Source: Auritidibacter ignavus (GTDB lineage: Bacteria > Actinomycetota > Actinomycetes > Actinomycetales > Micrococcaceae). Taken from it: a DNA stretch of 64,000 nucleotides. The DNA lies in contig NZ_RDQR01000007.1 of assembly GCF_003703835.1 (NCBI RefSeq), positions 1 to 64,000 on the forward strand. The letters run 5' to 3'. This document shows positions 46,964 through 55,015 of this stretch, in pieces. Within the stretch, counting starts at the first letter, position 1. Each line of letters begins with the position of its first letter. The translations under genes and the position numbers were made by a program. Under the pieces are notes generated by a model, which saw nothing but the letters and a program-made list of their open reading frames with translations, searched no databases and was not told the origin of the DNA.

Positions 46964-48034
46964 TTAAAAACCGCCATCAGCCATAATCGACGCTAACGCC
47001 ACACCATCAGACGGCATCACATGCGCATACGTACGCAACGTCTCCGTCGCATCCTTATGCCCAAGCCTCCGAGCAACCGCCACCACCGACGCGCCACGCG
47101 ACAACAAAAACGACGCATGAAAATGCCTCAACTGGTGCCACCCAGGCCCAGCCTCAGGCACCACCGACCGCATACGATGCCACGCCGACAACCGGGCCGA
47201 CTCAATCAACATGCGACCATCATCATGAAAAATCAGACCCTGATGATTCGCACACCCCACCAAACGCTCCATCACATCAACAACACGCCCACCATAATCA
47301 ACCGTGCGACGAGACGCCACAGTCTTCAACGGACGGTGCACTCTGGCACCCCTAGACGCCTCCAGTTGTCGATCAACCCTGATCGTTCTCGCCTTCACGT
47401 CCACCCTATCTACGGTGACACCAGCCCACTCAGACGGGCGTAAACCAGTGCCTGCAGCAACTGTCACCGCGTCAGCCCAAATAGTGTCACCAAAAAAGTC
47501 CCGCACCCGCTCGACCGTCTCAGTAGTCAAAAACTCCGCATCACCACGCTCACGCGCCCTAGGTAACCGCACCCTTGATGTTGGGGACCTACGGATCACC
47601 TCATCATCTAAAGCCGTATTGAAAATACTGGATAAATGTCGCAGGTACGTTTGCATGGTGGACGGCGCTAAAGTTTCCGCCCAGTCGAGCACCATCGCTT
47701 GAATGTCAGCACGGGTAATGTCATCCATGACGAGACCACCAATATGCGGAGACGACCGTTTAATCACATTCCCGAGCGTCTCCCTGGTGGTAGGAGCCTG
47801 GTGCACTTGCGCATCCCTATGGGCTTGAGCATAATCATCAAAGGTGACCCTGGTCCTAACCGGCCGGTGCGATTGCGCTACCAACCAGGCTTGCGCAGAA
47901 TCCTTCGTGTCATGCGACGTTTTCCGTTCACGCCCGGCCCCGTCAGTATAAACAGCCTGCCACCGTTTCCCCTTCCCATACCTGGCCGTCTTCGTCCGGT
48001 CTTTCCGGTGCCACAAATCCACGACCCGCGACAC
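46964..48034 (-). CDS. int: Tyrosine-type phage integrase
   Basis: 356 residues, GTG start. An N-terminal arm-binding region (RWQAVYTDGAGRERKTSHD), a core-binding SAM-like domain (DITRADIQAMVLDWAE...LAPSTMQTYLRHLSSIF) and the catalytic domain are all present. Catalytic residues: Arg in AGTGLRPSEWAG, HxxR in GWHQLRHFHASFLL, His in RLGHKDATET, Tyr in YAHVMP. It inserts and, with a directionality factor, removes the prophage. Its 3' end faces the host junction. Confidence 0.95.
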   Translation of the reverse strand: MSRVVDLWHRKDRTKTARYGKGKRWQAVYTDGAGRERKTSHDTKDSAQAWLVAQSHRPVRTRVTFDDYAQAHRDAQVHQAPTTRETLGNVIKRSSPHIGGLVMDDITRADIQAMVLDWAETLAPSTMQTYLRHLSSIFNTALDDEVIRRSPTSRVRLPRARERGDAEFLTTETVERVRDFFGDTIWADAVTVAAGTGLRPSEWAGVTVDRVDVKARTIRVDRQLEASRGARVHRPLKTVASRRTVDYGGRVVDVMERLVGCANHQGLIFHDDGRMLIESARLSAWHRMRSVVPEAGPGWHQLRHFHASFLLSRGASVVAVARRLGHKDATETLRTYAHVMPSDGVALASIMADGGF

Positions 48035-48396
48035 TAGTTATCACCGCCACGTAATAACCTGTTTTCCGCTTCCAACACGTGCACACGGTGGGACAACTCC
48101 AAGATCAGATCGTGCGTAGACGCCATGGACAGCGGAGAATCGGAGGCCAAAAGCGCGCTGACCGGCACGCATTCGTCACGGCGCACCACATCGGCCAACA
48201 CCCCCGGAGCGAACTGTAAGGCAGACTCCAGCGCGGATAGGGTGGAAGCGTGAGGCTTAGACCGAACCCCCTGCTCAATTTTTGCGACCGTCGCCTCAGA
48301 CACCCCCGACGCGTGCGAAAGATCAGATTGCGCCCACCCGAGCCGGGCACGACCATCACGGACAGCTTTAGCCAACGGCGACACCCTCTCCCCCAT
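48034..48396 (-). CDS. HTH (XRE-type) regulator in lysogeny block
   Basis: 120 residues from the ATG at 48396 with AGGTGG upstream; a GTG at 48381 is possible. HTH: KAVRDGRARLGWAQSDLSHASGV and SEATVAKIEQGVRSKP. The C-terminal end is a short leucine-rich coiled coil (LELSHRVHVLEAENRLLRG). It overlaps the peptidase gene before it and the integrase after it, so all are one leftward operon. It may tune the repressor or integrase. Confidence 0.75.
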   Translation of the reverse strand: MGERVSPLAKAVRDGRARLGWAQSDLSHASGVSEATVAKIEQGVRSKPHASTLSALESALQFAPGVLADVVRRDECVPVSALLASDSPLSMASTHDLILELSHRVHVLEAENRLLRGGDN

Positions 48397-48793
48397 CAGG
48401 CCACCACCTGGACGCATAAGAGGCCACCATCGACGGGGTGACCTCCAGGTCGTACGCCACACCCTGCACCGTACGATACACACGGCAAGCAGTCAGAAAC
48501 CGGCGCGGGCACACCAGGAGCCAATGTGCGAAATAGTCGGCTTCCCGCTCCGATACGGGTGTCGACGATGTGTGCCCATACACCGCATGACCAATCTCGT
48601 GAGCCAACACCGCCGTGCAACGAACCCCAGACAGACCAGGATGTAACCGTATGGTCCGTTCTGTGTGATCGTATTCTCCCAACGCGCCAGTGACCGTGTG
48701 GGCGCGACGTACAGTTACCCCAATACTGTCGGCAATCATCATTAAATCCATGCCCTCCAGCATCAGATGATGCGGGGACAGGATAGCGGTCAC
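48368..48793 (-). CDS. ImmA/IrrE-type metallopeptidase
   Basis: 141 residues. The zinc-protease motif AVLAHEIGHAVYGH and the downstream Glu in SEREADYFAHWLL define the ImmA/IrrE (DUF955) family. Such enzymes cleave a partner HTH repressor and so induce the mobile element. Its start overlaps the repressor stop by four bases, which fits that partnership. Confidence 0.88.
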   Translation of the reverse strand: MTAILSPHHLMLEGMDLMMIADSIGVTVRRAHTVTGALGEYDHTERTIRLHPGLSGVRCTAVLAHEIGHAVYGHTSSTPVSEREADYFAHWLLVCPRRFLTACRVYRTVQGVAYDLEVTPSMVASYASRWWPDGGEGVAVG

Positions 48794-49254
48794 GGATCTT
48801 GCAAATCAGCGTCCAAAGGTATGTCCGTGTCCCTCTCAGGGTGCGCTGCAAGTGTCCATTGCTCGCCGGTATCATCAGCTGGTTGTGTGGTGTCATGGTG
48901 TGTCCCCTTGTGGTTTGAGCCCGCCAACTCGATGACAAGCTGGCGGACTAGTTTCTGTTGTGTATCCGTGAGCCCGATAAGCGATTCCTCGAAGCTAGCC
49001 CGCTCTCTAACACCAGCAACATTCCGTTCACCATAGGCGGCCTCGTACAGGTCAGCCTTAGGTATCCCGAGGAGTACGGCGAAAGCGTCGAGAGTGCTCG
49101 CGGGAACATGTTTAGGGATTCGACCGCGCCTGTATGCGCTCACCGTCGAGGGCGATAATTTGAAACCCCGGGCGTTTGCAAGCCTGGACAGCTCGTTCAC
49201 GCCGATGTCTTTGTCGTCCATCACTTGCACGATGATTTTCGCTAAATCGGTCAC
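48790..49254 (-). CDS. Phage repressor, XRE-type HTH
   Basis: 154 residues from the GTG at 49254, preferred over the GTG at 49263 because AAGGTGGG lies just upstream. The HTH covers ELSRLANARGFKLSPSTVSAYRRGRIP near residues 22-50 in two halves. The C-terminus is acidic and helical, with no autoprotease (Ser/Lys) domain, so removal would depend on the adjacent ImmA-like peptidase. It is transcribed away from the Cro-like gene across 49264-49451. Confidence 0.8.
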   Translation of the reverse strand: MTDLAKIIVQVMDDKDIGVNELSRLANARGFKLSPSTVSAYRRGRIPKHVPASTLDAFAVLLGIPKADLYEAAYGERNVAGVRERASFEESLIGLTDTQQKLVRQLVIELAGSNHKGTHHDTTQPADDTGEQWTLAAHPERDTDIPLDADLQDP

Positions 49255-49298
49255 GGCACCCACCTTGACGGTTTTTCACAGACCACACAACTAGCACA

Positions 49299-49407
49299 CT
49301 TGCCACTTGTGGCAAGCAATTACAGGCCTGTAATTTGCGTATATCCCAGTATTTATAGGGTATCTGACACGCCTGGCATGTTCGGGACTTGCCACCCACT
49401 GGCAAGT
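49299..49407. promoter_or_regulatory. Divergent lysis-lysogeny switch with palindromic operators
   Basis: Two related palindromes, CTTGCCAC-TT-GTGGCAAG (49299-49316) and ACTTGCCA-CCCAC-TGGCAAGT (49387-49407), flank a third perfect palindrome ATTACAGGCCTGTAAT (49319-49334). For the rightward gene, TTGCCA (49389-49394) and TACTGT (49412-49417) form a promoter with 17-base spacing, and the operator covers the -35. The leftward repressor promoter likewise overlaps the first palindrome. Repressor and Cro-like protein probably compete here. Confidence 0.7.
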
Positions 49408-49451
49408 CGTGTACTGTTATCACTACACGCACACAGTAAGGAGGTGAACAC

Positions 49452-49703
49452 ATGAGAGAACGCACGATCATGGCGGTAAACGCCGAAAACCTCAGACAAT
49501 ACCTAGATGCCATGGGCATGAGTCAGCGAGAACTAGCACGCAGGGCCGGTATATCCCACACCCGGGTCCAGCAACTACTCAACGTGAAATCACCAAGCAC
49601 CGTACAACTAGGCACCGCCGTGAAAATAGAGCGAGCCCTTGGGGCGCCACCCAGAATTATTTTTATACCCAAGGTATGCACCATTACCACTACCGCCGCA
49701 TAG
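49452..49703 (+). CDS. Cro-like HTH protein
   Basis: 83 residues, with AAGGAGGTGA eight bases upstream of the ATG. The HTH is LDAMGMSQRELARRAGIS and HTRVQQLLNVKSPS. It is the first rightward gene, opposite the repressor, the usual place of Cro. The C-terminal segment PPRIIFIPKVCTI is beta-like and could dimerise. Confidence 0.8.
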   Translation: MRERTIMAVNAENLRQYLDAMGMSQRELARRAGISHTRVQQLLNVKSPSTVQLGTAVKIERALGAPPRIIFIPKVCTITTTAA

Positions 49704-49718
49704 CAGGTGAGGAAAACG

Positions 49719-49985
49719 ATGAAACCAGCCGTCCTCGAACAAAACCGCGCCACCTGGATAGACGGGGCCGTCGAATACCTCCTCCAGGAAGCACGACGCA
49801 CCGGCCAGGTCACCGCAGAAGACCTCCGAGCGAACTACACCAAACCTGACCACCCCAACTGGGTGGGGGCATGTTTCACCATCGCACGGGCCGAAGGGTT
49901 ACAGCGCACCGGGTATCGGCCGAGCAGGGACAAGACCAGGGCCGGAGGTGTCATCGGTGTCTGGGCGATTAACACCAAACACTGA
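49719..49985 (+). CDS. Small phage protein, winged-helix-like
   Basis: 88 residues from the ATG at 49719, with GTGAGGA upstream. Predicted helices (TWIDGAVEYLLQEARRTG, TAEDLRANYT) and a basic C-terminal region (GYRPSRDKTRAGGVIGVW) resemble a small winged-helix domain. No exact family. It is coupled to the Cro-like gene by 15 bases. Confidence 0.6.
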   Translation: MKPAVLEQNRATWIDGAVEYLLQEARRTGQVTAEDLRANYTKPDHPNWVGACFTIARAEGLQRTGYRPSRDKTRAGGVIGVWAINTKH

Positions 49986-50101
49986 CAAAAGGAGAACCGC
50001 CCCACAGGCGCGGGACGGTTCAACCATAAAAAGGAAAACACACCATAACCAAACATGGTGCACACCAACCAGTGTACCAGGAAAACACCACAGGAGCACC
50101 A

Positions 50102-50284
50102 ATGCCAACACAGTACCTGACGACCAGGCAGGTTGCAGAGCTCATTCACCGGAGTGAATACACGGTCCGCCAAATGGGGCGACGCCGAGAAATCAAAGGA
50201 ATCCAGCCAGGACCCCGCGGACGGTGGCTATTCACCCTCCGCGCCGTCGAAGCATGGGCAAAACGAAACGAGACCACACCATGA
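50102..50284 (+). CDS. Excisionase-like DNA-binding protein
   Basis: 60 residues from the ATG at 50102 with AGGAG upstream. Its MerR-like HTH (YLTTRQVAELIHRSEYTVRQM) and wing (KGIQPGPRGRWLFTLRAVEAW) match the helix_turn_helix excisionase family. It could be the recombination directionality factor for the integrase or an early regulator. Its stop overlaps the next start (ATGA). Confidence 0.75.
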   Translation: MPTQYLTTRQVAELIHRSEYTVRQMGRRREIKGIQPGPRGRWLFTLRAVEAWAKRNETTP

Positions 50285-50679
50285 AACCAGTGACGAAAAA
50301 AGTCTTGAAAACAATGGGCGTCCTGATCGCCAGCCCACTACTGGCCCTGGCAATCATGCACGCCATGGTGTCCCAAACCTCGTACGGGTGGGTGCCCGAG
50401 GCGGTGCTCTCTTACATCCTCCTCACTGGTGTCCTCGCGTCCCTACCCCTCGTCCTGCTTTGGGACACCAACGACTACGACCTACAAGCACAGAAAGGAA
50501 ACACACATGACCACCACCACGACAACACGCTGGGGTACCCCGGAAGCACGCCAAGTCCTCCCAGCAACAGCACCAGAAGAACTGTGGCTCGAAGCGCGCA
50601 CCCACGGTATCGGAGGATCAGAAATCCCCACCATCACCAGGGCACACAGCTACCAGACACCATACGAACTGTGGCTTGA
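50281..50679 (+). CDS. Small phage membrane protein with long overlap into exonuclease gene
   Basis: 132 residues from the ATG at 50281, coupled to the excisionase-like gene. Two membrane helices are clear (VLIASPLLALAIMHAM; AVLSYILLTGVLASLPLVLLW). After about residue 68 the frame runs 173 bases inside the YqaJ gene and encodes a basic, His-rich low-complexity tail. Either the overlap is real or the original stop was lost by a frameshift. The function is unknown. Confidence 0.5.
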   Translation: MKPVTKKVLKTMGVLIASPLLALAIMHAMVSQTSYGWVPEAVLSYILLTGVLASLPLVLLWDTNDYDLQAQKGNTHDHHHDNTLGYPGSTPSPPSNSTRRTVARSAHPRYRRIRNPHHHQGTQLPDTIRTVA

Positions 50680-51529
50680 AAAGACCGCCACCCAAACACC
50701 AGAACCCACCGTGAATAACTTGTTCTGGTTTGGGCACAAAGTCGAGCCCATCCTCGCCGAACGTTTCACCAGCGAAACCGGAATCCAAACCCGCAACACC
50801 GGCATGTGGCGGAACAAACACCACCCCTGGATGCTAGCCAACCCAGACCGGTACACCTCCGACAGTGGTGTCCTCGAAATCAAAACAACCACCCGGTACA
50901 CGGACAACGGCAAAACATATCTTGCCGGGAAAGTACCAGAGGCGCACCGGCAACAGCTGACCTGGTACATGATGGTCACCGGGCGCCACACCGGCCACAT
51001 TATCGCCCTCGTAGACCGCGAGCCGGTCATCCTCGGCGTGACCTACGACCACGACTACGCCGAACAGCTCGTGCAAGCCGGACGCGAGTTCTGGGAGCAC
51101 GTCGAAGCCAGGACACCACCACCAGTAGACCCCGACACCATCACCGGGACAGAAGCACTCCAACGCTGGCCAGAAGCAGACGCGGGATCACACGTGGAAG
51201 CAGCAGACAGTTTTGAAACAGAAATGCTCCTCACCTGGCTGGCTGAAGCGAAACAGGAAAAAGCCACCGCAGAATCCGCGATCCGAGAGTACGAATCCAA
51301 ACTCAAGGCCCAAATTGGTGACCACGAGTACCTGACCGTGAATGGGGATCCGGTTGCGCGCTGGCAGTCAGTGAAACCGAGGGCCAGTTTCGATAAAGAC
51401 CGTGCACTATCTGACCTTGCCGAATATGCCGGCGTCGATAGCACCGACGACGAATACCAGGACCTGGTGGACCGGTACACAAAACCCGGTAAACCGTCAC
51501 GACGATTCACCATCATCCAACACAGTTGA
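50507..51529 (+). CDS. YqaJ-type phage exonuclease
   Basis: 340 residues from the ATG at 50507 with AAAGGAAA upstream. The N-terminus has THGIGGSEIPTI. The restriction-like nuclease core shows FWFGHKVEPILAERF, MLANPDRYTSDSGVLEIKTTT with the Asp...Glu-x-Lys metal site, and QQLTWYMMVTGR. The C-terminal 100 residues are helical. It is the 5'-3' exonuclease partner of the RecT/Bet annealase encoded 900 bases downstream. Confidence 0.9.
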   Translation: MTTTTTTRWGTPEARQVLPATAPEELWLEARTHGIGGSEIPTITRAHSYQTPYELWLEKTATQTPEPTVNNLFWFGHKVEPILAERFTSETGIQTRNTGMWRNKHHPWMLANPDRYTSDSGVLEIKTTTRYTDNGKTYLAGKVPEAHRQQLTWYMMVTGRHTGHIIALVDREPVILGVTYDHDYAEQLVQAGREFWEHVEARTPPPVDPDTITGTEALQRWPEADAGSHVEAADSFETEMLLTWLAEAKQEKATAESAIREYESKLKAQIGDHEYLTVNGDPVARWQSVKPRASFDKDRALSDLAEYAGVDSTDDEYQDLVDRYTKPGKPSRRFTIIQHS

Positions 51530-51544
51530 TAGGAAAAACGCACC

Positions 51545-51925
51545 ATGAATGACATGGACAATGCACAAGCCCGCGACTACTACACCGAGCTAGCAAACTA
51601 CGCACTCGAAAAACTCGACAGCGTACTCGATGAATACCCACACATTATCGGATCATATGAGGCACGCATTCTCAGAGACCTCTACAATCCATGGAACCTA
51701 CGAATCATCGCCACATGGTCTCTAAAAGCTGAAGAAAGGCTCCGTGATCTGGATTATCAAAGAATCCAGTTCCCGGAATTTCAAGAAAAACCATGGTACC
51801 TCAAATACACACCAGCGTGGGACTTGTGTTGGACACGAGATGACATTGACACCGCAGTCGAATCACTCAAGAAACAGTGCGAACTCATGGAGGATGCCAT
51901 GGAACAAAAACTCACCAAACCATAA
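51545..51925 (+). CDS. Phage early protein, paralogue A (HIIGxY family)
   Basis: 126 residues, acidic and helical. It shares with the gene at 52057 the pattern E-K-L-x(5-6)-Y-x-HIIG-x-Y near residue 30 and a W-x(2-3)-T-R/N-D-x-(I/V)-D segment about 60 residues later. No known family. The two differ elsewhere, so the duplication is old. Confidence 0.6.
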   Translation: MNDMDNAQARDYYTELANYALEKLDSVLDEYPHIIGSYEARILRDLYNPWNLRIIATWSLKAEERLRDLDYQRIQFPEFQEKPWYLKYTPAWDLCWTRDDIDTAVESLKKQCELMEDAMEQKLTKP

Positions 51926-51941
51926 AAAGGAGAAACACATC

Positions 51942-52064
51942 ATGCGACTATCCGGGCCACCAGACATTTGGTTTTCAGACGACGAACCACCCTGCCACGA
52001 AAAACCAGAACCCGACCCCGACTACTGGCGAGACCTAGCCTACGAGGAACAACAAAATGACTGA
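51942..52064 (+). CDS. Very small acidic phage protein
   Basis: 40 residues, with AAGGAG upstream of the ATG at 51942. It is rich in Pro, Asp and Glu (PPDIWFSDDEPPCHEK, PDPDYWRDLAYEEQQ). It lies between the two paralogues and overlaps the start of the second by eight bases, which supports translation. No function is suggested. Confidence 0.5.
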   Translation: MRLSGPPDIWFSDDEPPCHEKPEPDPDYWRDLAYEEQQND

Positions 52065-52431
52065 CAACGCCAAAGAAGAATTCGAACAATTCATTCACAT
52101 GTACAACCTGTCGTGGTACGCACGCTACCACATAGAAAAACTCGTGGACAGATACGACCACATTATTGGAGATTACTTAATCGGAATCAACACAACACTG
52201 GGCCCAAAAGAGCACGCGGTCTTTGCCTTAAAGCTAGGAGCCTACCCAAACACGGAAAAGATCCCAGACGAAGTGCTCAACTCGTCCACCAGCAACACCC
52301 CGCCAGAACTCGCATCCAGGTGGGCATGGACAAACGACCACGTGGACGAATTCATCGAAGAATTATTCTCAAACGTCCTCAAACTAAACCAAAAACTCTA
52401 CGAACACCGCCACGGAGCCACCAATGACTGA
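52057..52431 (+). CDS. Phage early protein, paralogue B (HIIGxY family)
   Basis: 124 residues. It carries the same IEKLVDRYDHIIGDY block and a WAWTNDHVDEFIEEL block as its neighbour at 51545. The distance between the blocks is similar, and both proteins end in charged helices. The gene overlaps the annealase start by eight bases, so it is part of the same translational chain. Confidence 0.6.
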   Translation: MTDNAKEEFEQFIHMYNLSWYARYHIEKLVDRYDHIIGDYLIGINTTLGPKEHAVFALKLGAYPNTEKIPDEVLNSSTSNTPPELASRWAWTNDHVDEFIEELFSNVLKLNQKLYEHRHGATND

Positions 52432-53266
52432 GCTACAGGAAACCACCACCACTGACCTATCCATTCGACAAGACCAGCACGGCTTTAACGACATGCAAGT
52501 CGCCGCACTCAAACAACTGGGGGTGCAGGCCAACAACCCGGCAGACATCCAGGTTTTCTTCCACCAAGCCAAAGCGACCGGGCTCGACCCATTCAAGCGT
52601 GAAATCTACATGATTACCCGCAAGGGCCGGCCCACCATCCAAACCGGCATCGACGGTTTTTACAAGATCGCAGACCGGGTATCACGCGCCACCGGAGGCA
52701 CCTGGGGTATCACCGAAACCCTGTGGTGCGGACAGGACGGCCAATGGGTGGACGTGTGGTTACAGTCCGGGCCACCGGCTGCAGCCAAAGTCACTGTGGA
52801 ACGAAACGGGGCGAAATTCACGACGGTCGCCGTGTTCTCGGAATACCAGGCGGAGGGGCCACTGTGGCAGAAGATGCCGGCCCGGATGATCGCAAAATGC
52901 GCTGAAGCGCTGGCTATCCGTAAAGCGTTCCCGGACTCGTTGTCTGGGCTGTACACGTCAGAGGAAATGGAACAGGCCGATAACCCTGCATCACATCACA
53001 GTCACCGGCGTGTGGCACAACCGGCCCGTGGTGGTGGACAGTTAGCACCGCCAGATCAGTCTGAGGCGCCCGGCCAGGGCATTGATTGGGAGGATGCGTT
53101 ATCTACTGCCACATCACAGCCGGAGGTGGCCCACTTGGTGTCGCTGATGAAACAGGATGGCGTCCCGTCGGATGATCCGGCGATGCGGGTCGCCCGTGAT
53201 GTGTGGCGGAACCTGCCAGCACAGGCGCCAGAAGACACCGGCGAAATCGTCGAACAGGAGGGGTAG
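52424..53266 (+). CDS. RecT/Bet-family single-strand annealing protein
   Basis: 280 residues. The RecT/Bet hallmark FFHQAKATGLDPFKREIYMI is near residues 43-62, followed by GIDGFYKIADRV and a conserved end WQKMPARMIAKCAEALAIRKAFP. A variable Gln/Ala-rich C-terminus follows. It anneals ssDNA after YqaJ resection in phage recombination. Confidence 0.92.
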   Translation: MTELQETTTTDLSIRQDQHGFNDMQVAALKQLGVQANNPADIQVFFHQAKATGLDPFKREIYMITRKGRPTIQTGIDGFYKIADRVSRATGGTWGITETLWCGQDGQWVDVWLQSGPPAAAKVTVERNGAKFTTVAVFSEYQAEGPLWQKMPARMIAKCAEALAIRKAFPDSLSGLYTSEEMEQADNPASHHSHRRVAQPARGGGQLAPPDQSEAPGQGIDWEDALSTATSQPEVAHLVSLMKQDGVPSDDPAMRVARDVWRNLPAQAPEDTGEIVEQEG

Positions 53267-53269
53267 CAG

Positions 53270-53764
53270 ATGGCAGGAGAAACACAAGTAACGATCACTG
53301 GCCACACGACAGGTGACGCTGAACTGCGGTTCACCAAATCCGGCGACCCGGTCGCGAACTTCACGGTCGCACATAACACCCGGACCTTCGATAAGAACAC
53401 CCAGCAGTGGGTGGACGGGGACGCCACGTTCTATCGGGTGACGGTGTTCGGTAAACCGGCCGAACCGGTGGCTGAATCGGTGCGCAAGGGCGACAGGGTG
53501 ACAGTGACTGGTGCCTTGGAGTACCGCGAATACCAGACCAAACAGGGTGAACTCCGTTCGTCCCTGGGCATTAGAGCGTCGGATGTGGGCCTGAGCCTGT
53601 GGTTTAAGCCGGCGTACCGGTCTGGGGGCAACGGATGGTCACAACCAGCACCACCACCACAAGCACAACAACCACAACAGGGGCAATTCGCGCCACAGCA
53701 ACCACCACAGCAACAGCAGGGCCCGTGGGCTGGTAACACCCAGGCCGGGGAAGCACCATTCTAA
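53270..53764 (+). CDS. ssb: Single-stranded DNA-binding protein (phage)
   Basis: 164 residues. The OB fold begins QVTITGHTTGDAELRFTKSG and contains ATFYRVTVFGKPAEPVAESV and RVTVTGALEYREYQ. A Gln/Pro-rich linker ends with GEAPF, the acidic/Phe tail that binds partner proteins in SSB. It starts three bases after the annealase stop. Confidence 0.92.
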   Translation: MAGETQVTITGHTTGDAELRFTKSGDPVANFTVAHNTRTFDKNTQQWVDGDATFYRVTVFGKPAEPVAESVRKGDRVTVTGALEYREYQTKQGELRSSLGIRASDVGLSLWFKPAYRSGGNGWSQPAPPPQAQQPQQGQFAPQQPPQQQQGPWAGNTQAGEAPF

Positions 53765-53853
53765 AACATCGTCGACAGTCTGCACCGGAACCAAGCCGGG
53801 CACGGTGTGCAAGCCACCGAGCAGACACAACACACAACATACAGGAGACAACC

Positions 53854-54297
53854 ATGACATACGTGTACGGGGCAACAGGCAACAGCCCGGAGAGACACCA
53901 TATCCAACAGCTACAGCGCGAATTACAGCACACCAGACAGGTGGCCGAACAAAAACTCCGCGAATACGAGGCCAGAGCACGCCGGGCTGAAGCGAAAGCA
54001 AAAAAAGCCTACGACCTAGCAGGCAAAGAAAAAGCGGAACTACAAGAACAGGTGGACAGGTTGAAACAAAAGCACTTGACCAGGTATCGGCGTGATGCCC
54101 GGGAAATGCAAAAACTTGAAGAACAGAACCGAAAGCTATCGGACCAGGTGGACGCGCTGAAAACAAAACCCACCGGACCATACCAAGCAGACCTCATCGA
54201 ACTATTGCAGACGGAGAACAGGAAACTACATCAGCGCGTTCTCTCAGCACAGGCGCGGGCACACCGGACCACACACAGGCTACGAGACACAGCATAA
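53854..54297 (+). CDS. Phage coiled-coil protein
   Basis: 147 residues, ATG with AGGAGA upstream. It is almost entirely charged heptads (VAEQKLREYEARARRAEAK and following), with a second coiled coil after residue 80. There is no membrane segment. It probably forms a rod-like dimer. Its 5' part contains one copy of an 18-base repeat also found at 59971. Confidence 0.6.
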   Translation: MTYVYGATGNSPERHHIQQLQRELQHTRQVAEQKLREYEARARRAEAKAKKAYDLAGKEKAELQEQVDRLKQKHLTRYRRDAREMQKLEEQNRKLSDQVDALKTKPTGPYQADLIELLQTENRKLHQRVLSAQARAHRTTHRLRDTA

Positions 54298-54329
54298 ACA
54301 CACAACACACCTTAGGAGGGCTGAACTTT

Positions 54330-54554
54330 ATGGATTGGGCGACCATCGCCTTCGCGGTAGCCACCACATGCTTCGCAGGAGTAGCAATCATCCTTTGCCT
54401 GGTAGCAGACCAGCACGCACGGGCGATACGACACCTAGACCGTGACATCAGGCACCTGTACGCACGGTTGCACGCCATCGAGAGGGAGCAGACAACCACC
54501 ACAGGGTATGCGCCGTCCGAGACCGTGACCACGACCGAACAAGACTGCAACTAG
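54330..54554 (+). CDS. Small phage membrane protein
   Basis: 74 residues, with AGGAGGG upstream. One N-terminal membrane helix (WATIAFAVATTCFAGVAIILC) is followed by a helical cytoplasmic part (HARAIRHLDRDIRHLYARL) and a Thr-rich tail. No family recognised. Confidence 0.55.
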   Translation: MDWATIAFAVATTCFAGVAIILCLVADQHARAIRHLDRDIRHLYARLHAIEREQTTTTGYAPSETVTTTEQDCN

Positions 54555-54573
54555 ACAAGCGAGGAATCTCATT

Positions 54574-54720
54574 GTGACCACTTACGACACGTGCAAAACC
54601 TGTGGCCGGAGCATTAGGCCGTGGTCTTGGAAAGCGAAAGACCACCCTGGGACTGTGCGAAAACGGAGAAATGGGATCTGTGGCACCTGCTACCGGCAAC
54701 TGAACAAAAAAATGACATAA
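54574..54720 (+). CDS. Very small zinc-ribbon-like protein
   Basis: 48 residues, GTG start with GAGGAA upstream. Four Cys in CKTC (residues 7-10) and CGTC (36-39) form a plausible zinc ribbon around a basic middle (RKRRNG). The start is near the end of the previous gene and the product follows the same strand and spacing as its neighbours. DNA or RNA binding is possible. Confidence 0.5.
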   Translation: MTTYDTCKTCGRSIRPWSWKAKDHPGTVRKRRNGICGTCYRQLNKKMT

Positions 54721-54722
54721 CA

Positions 54723-54860
54723 ATGTCACCACATTTTCTCTCGGCCATATCAACCGAACCGTTCACACCAGTAGAAATGGCTTACATACGAGCTATCGAA
54801 CCGGGATTACACAAATACATCATGGACCGACGCAAACGAGGAATAAAGGGCATCAGATGA
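54723..54860 (+). CDS. Very small phage protein
   Basis: A possible 45-residue product from the ATG at 54723 (MSPHFLSAISTEPFTPVEM), with no clear ribosome binding site. It ends with a basic RRKRGIKGIR stretch, and its stop overlaps the next gene (ATGA), which supports it. No function is suggested. Confidence 0.35.
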   Translation: MSPHFLSAISTEPFTPVEMAYIRAIEPGLHKYIMDRRKRGIKGIR

Positions 54861-55015
54861 CCACGACAGAACCGGAGTGCCCAACCTGCCAATGCCCGGC
54901 CAGCTTCTGCGCACCACACTGCGACCACGACTGCAACTGGGCGAAATGCCGGTGCGGAACAACCTGGGACCTCAACAACACCACCAACTACTACACGAAA
55001 CGGAGAACACGATAA
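54857..55015 (+). CDS. Small Cys-rich phage protein
   Basis: 52 residues starting at the ATG that overlaps the previous stop. Eight Cys and two His lie in the first 33 residues: CPTCQC, FCAPHC, DHDC, AKCRC. This is enough for two zinc sites. The C-terminal end is polar and basic. Its stop overlaps the start of the next gene (TAATG), so it is translated within the chain. Confidence 0.5.
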   Translation: MTTTEPECPTCQCPASFCAPHCDHDCNWAKCRCGTTWDLNNTTNYYTKRRTR

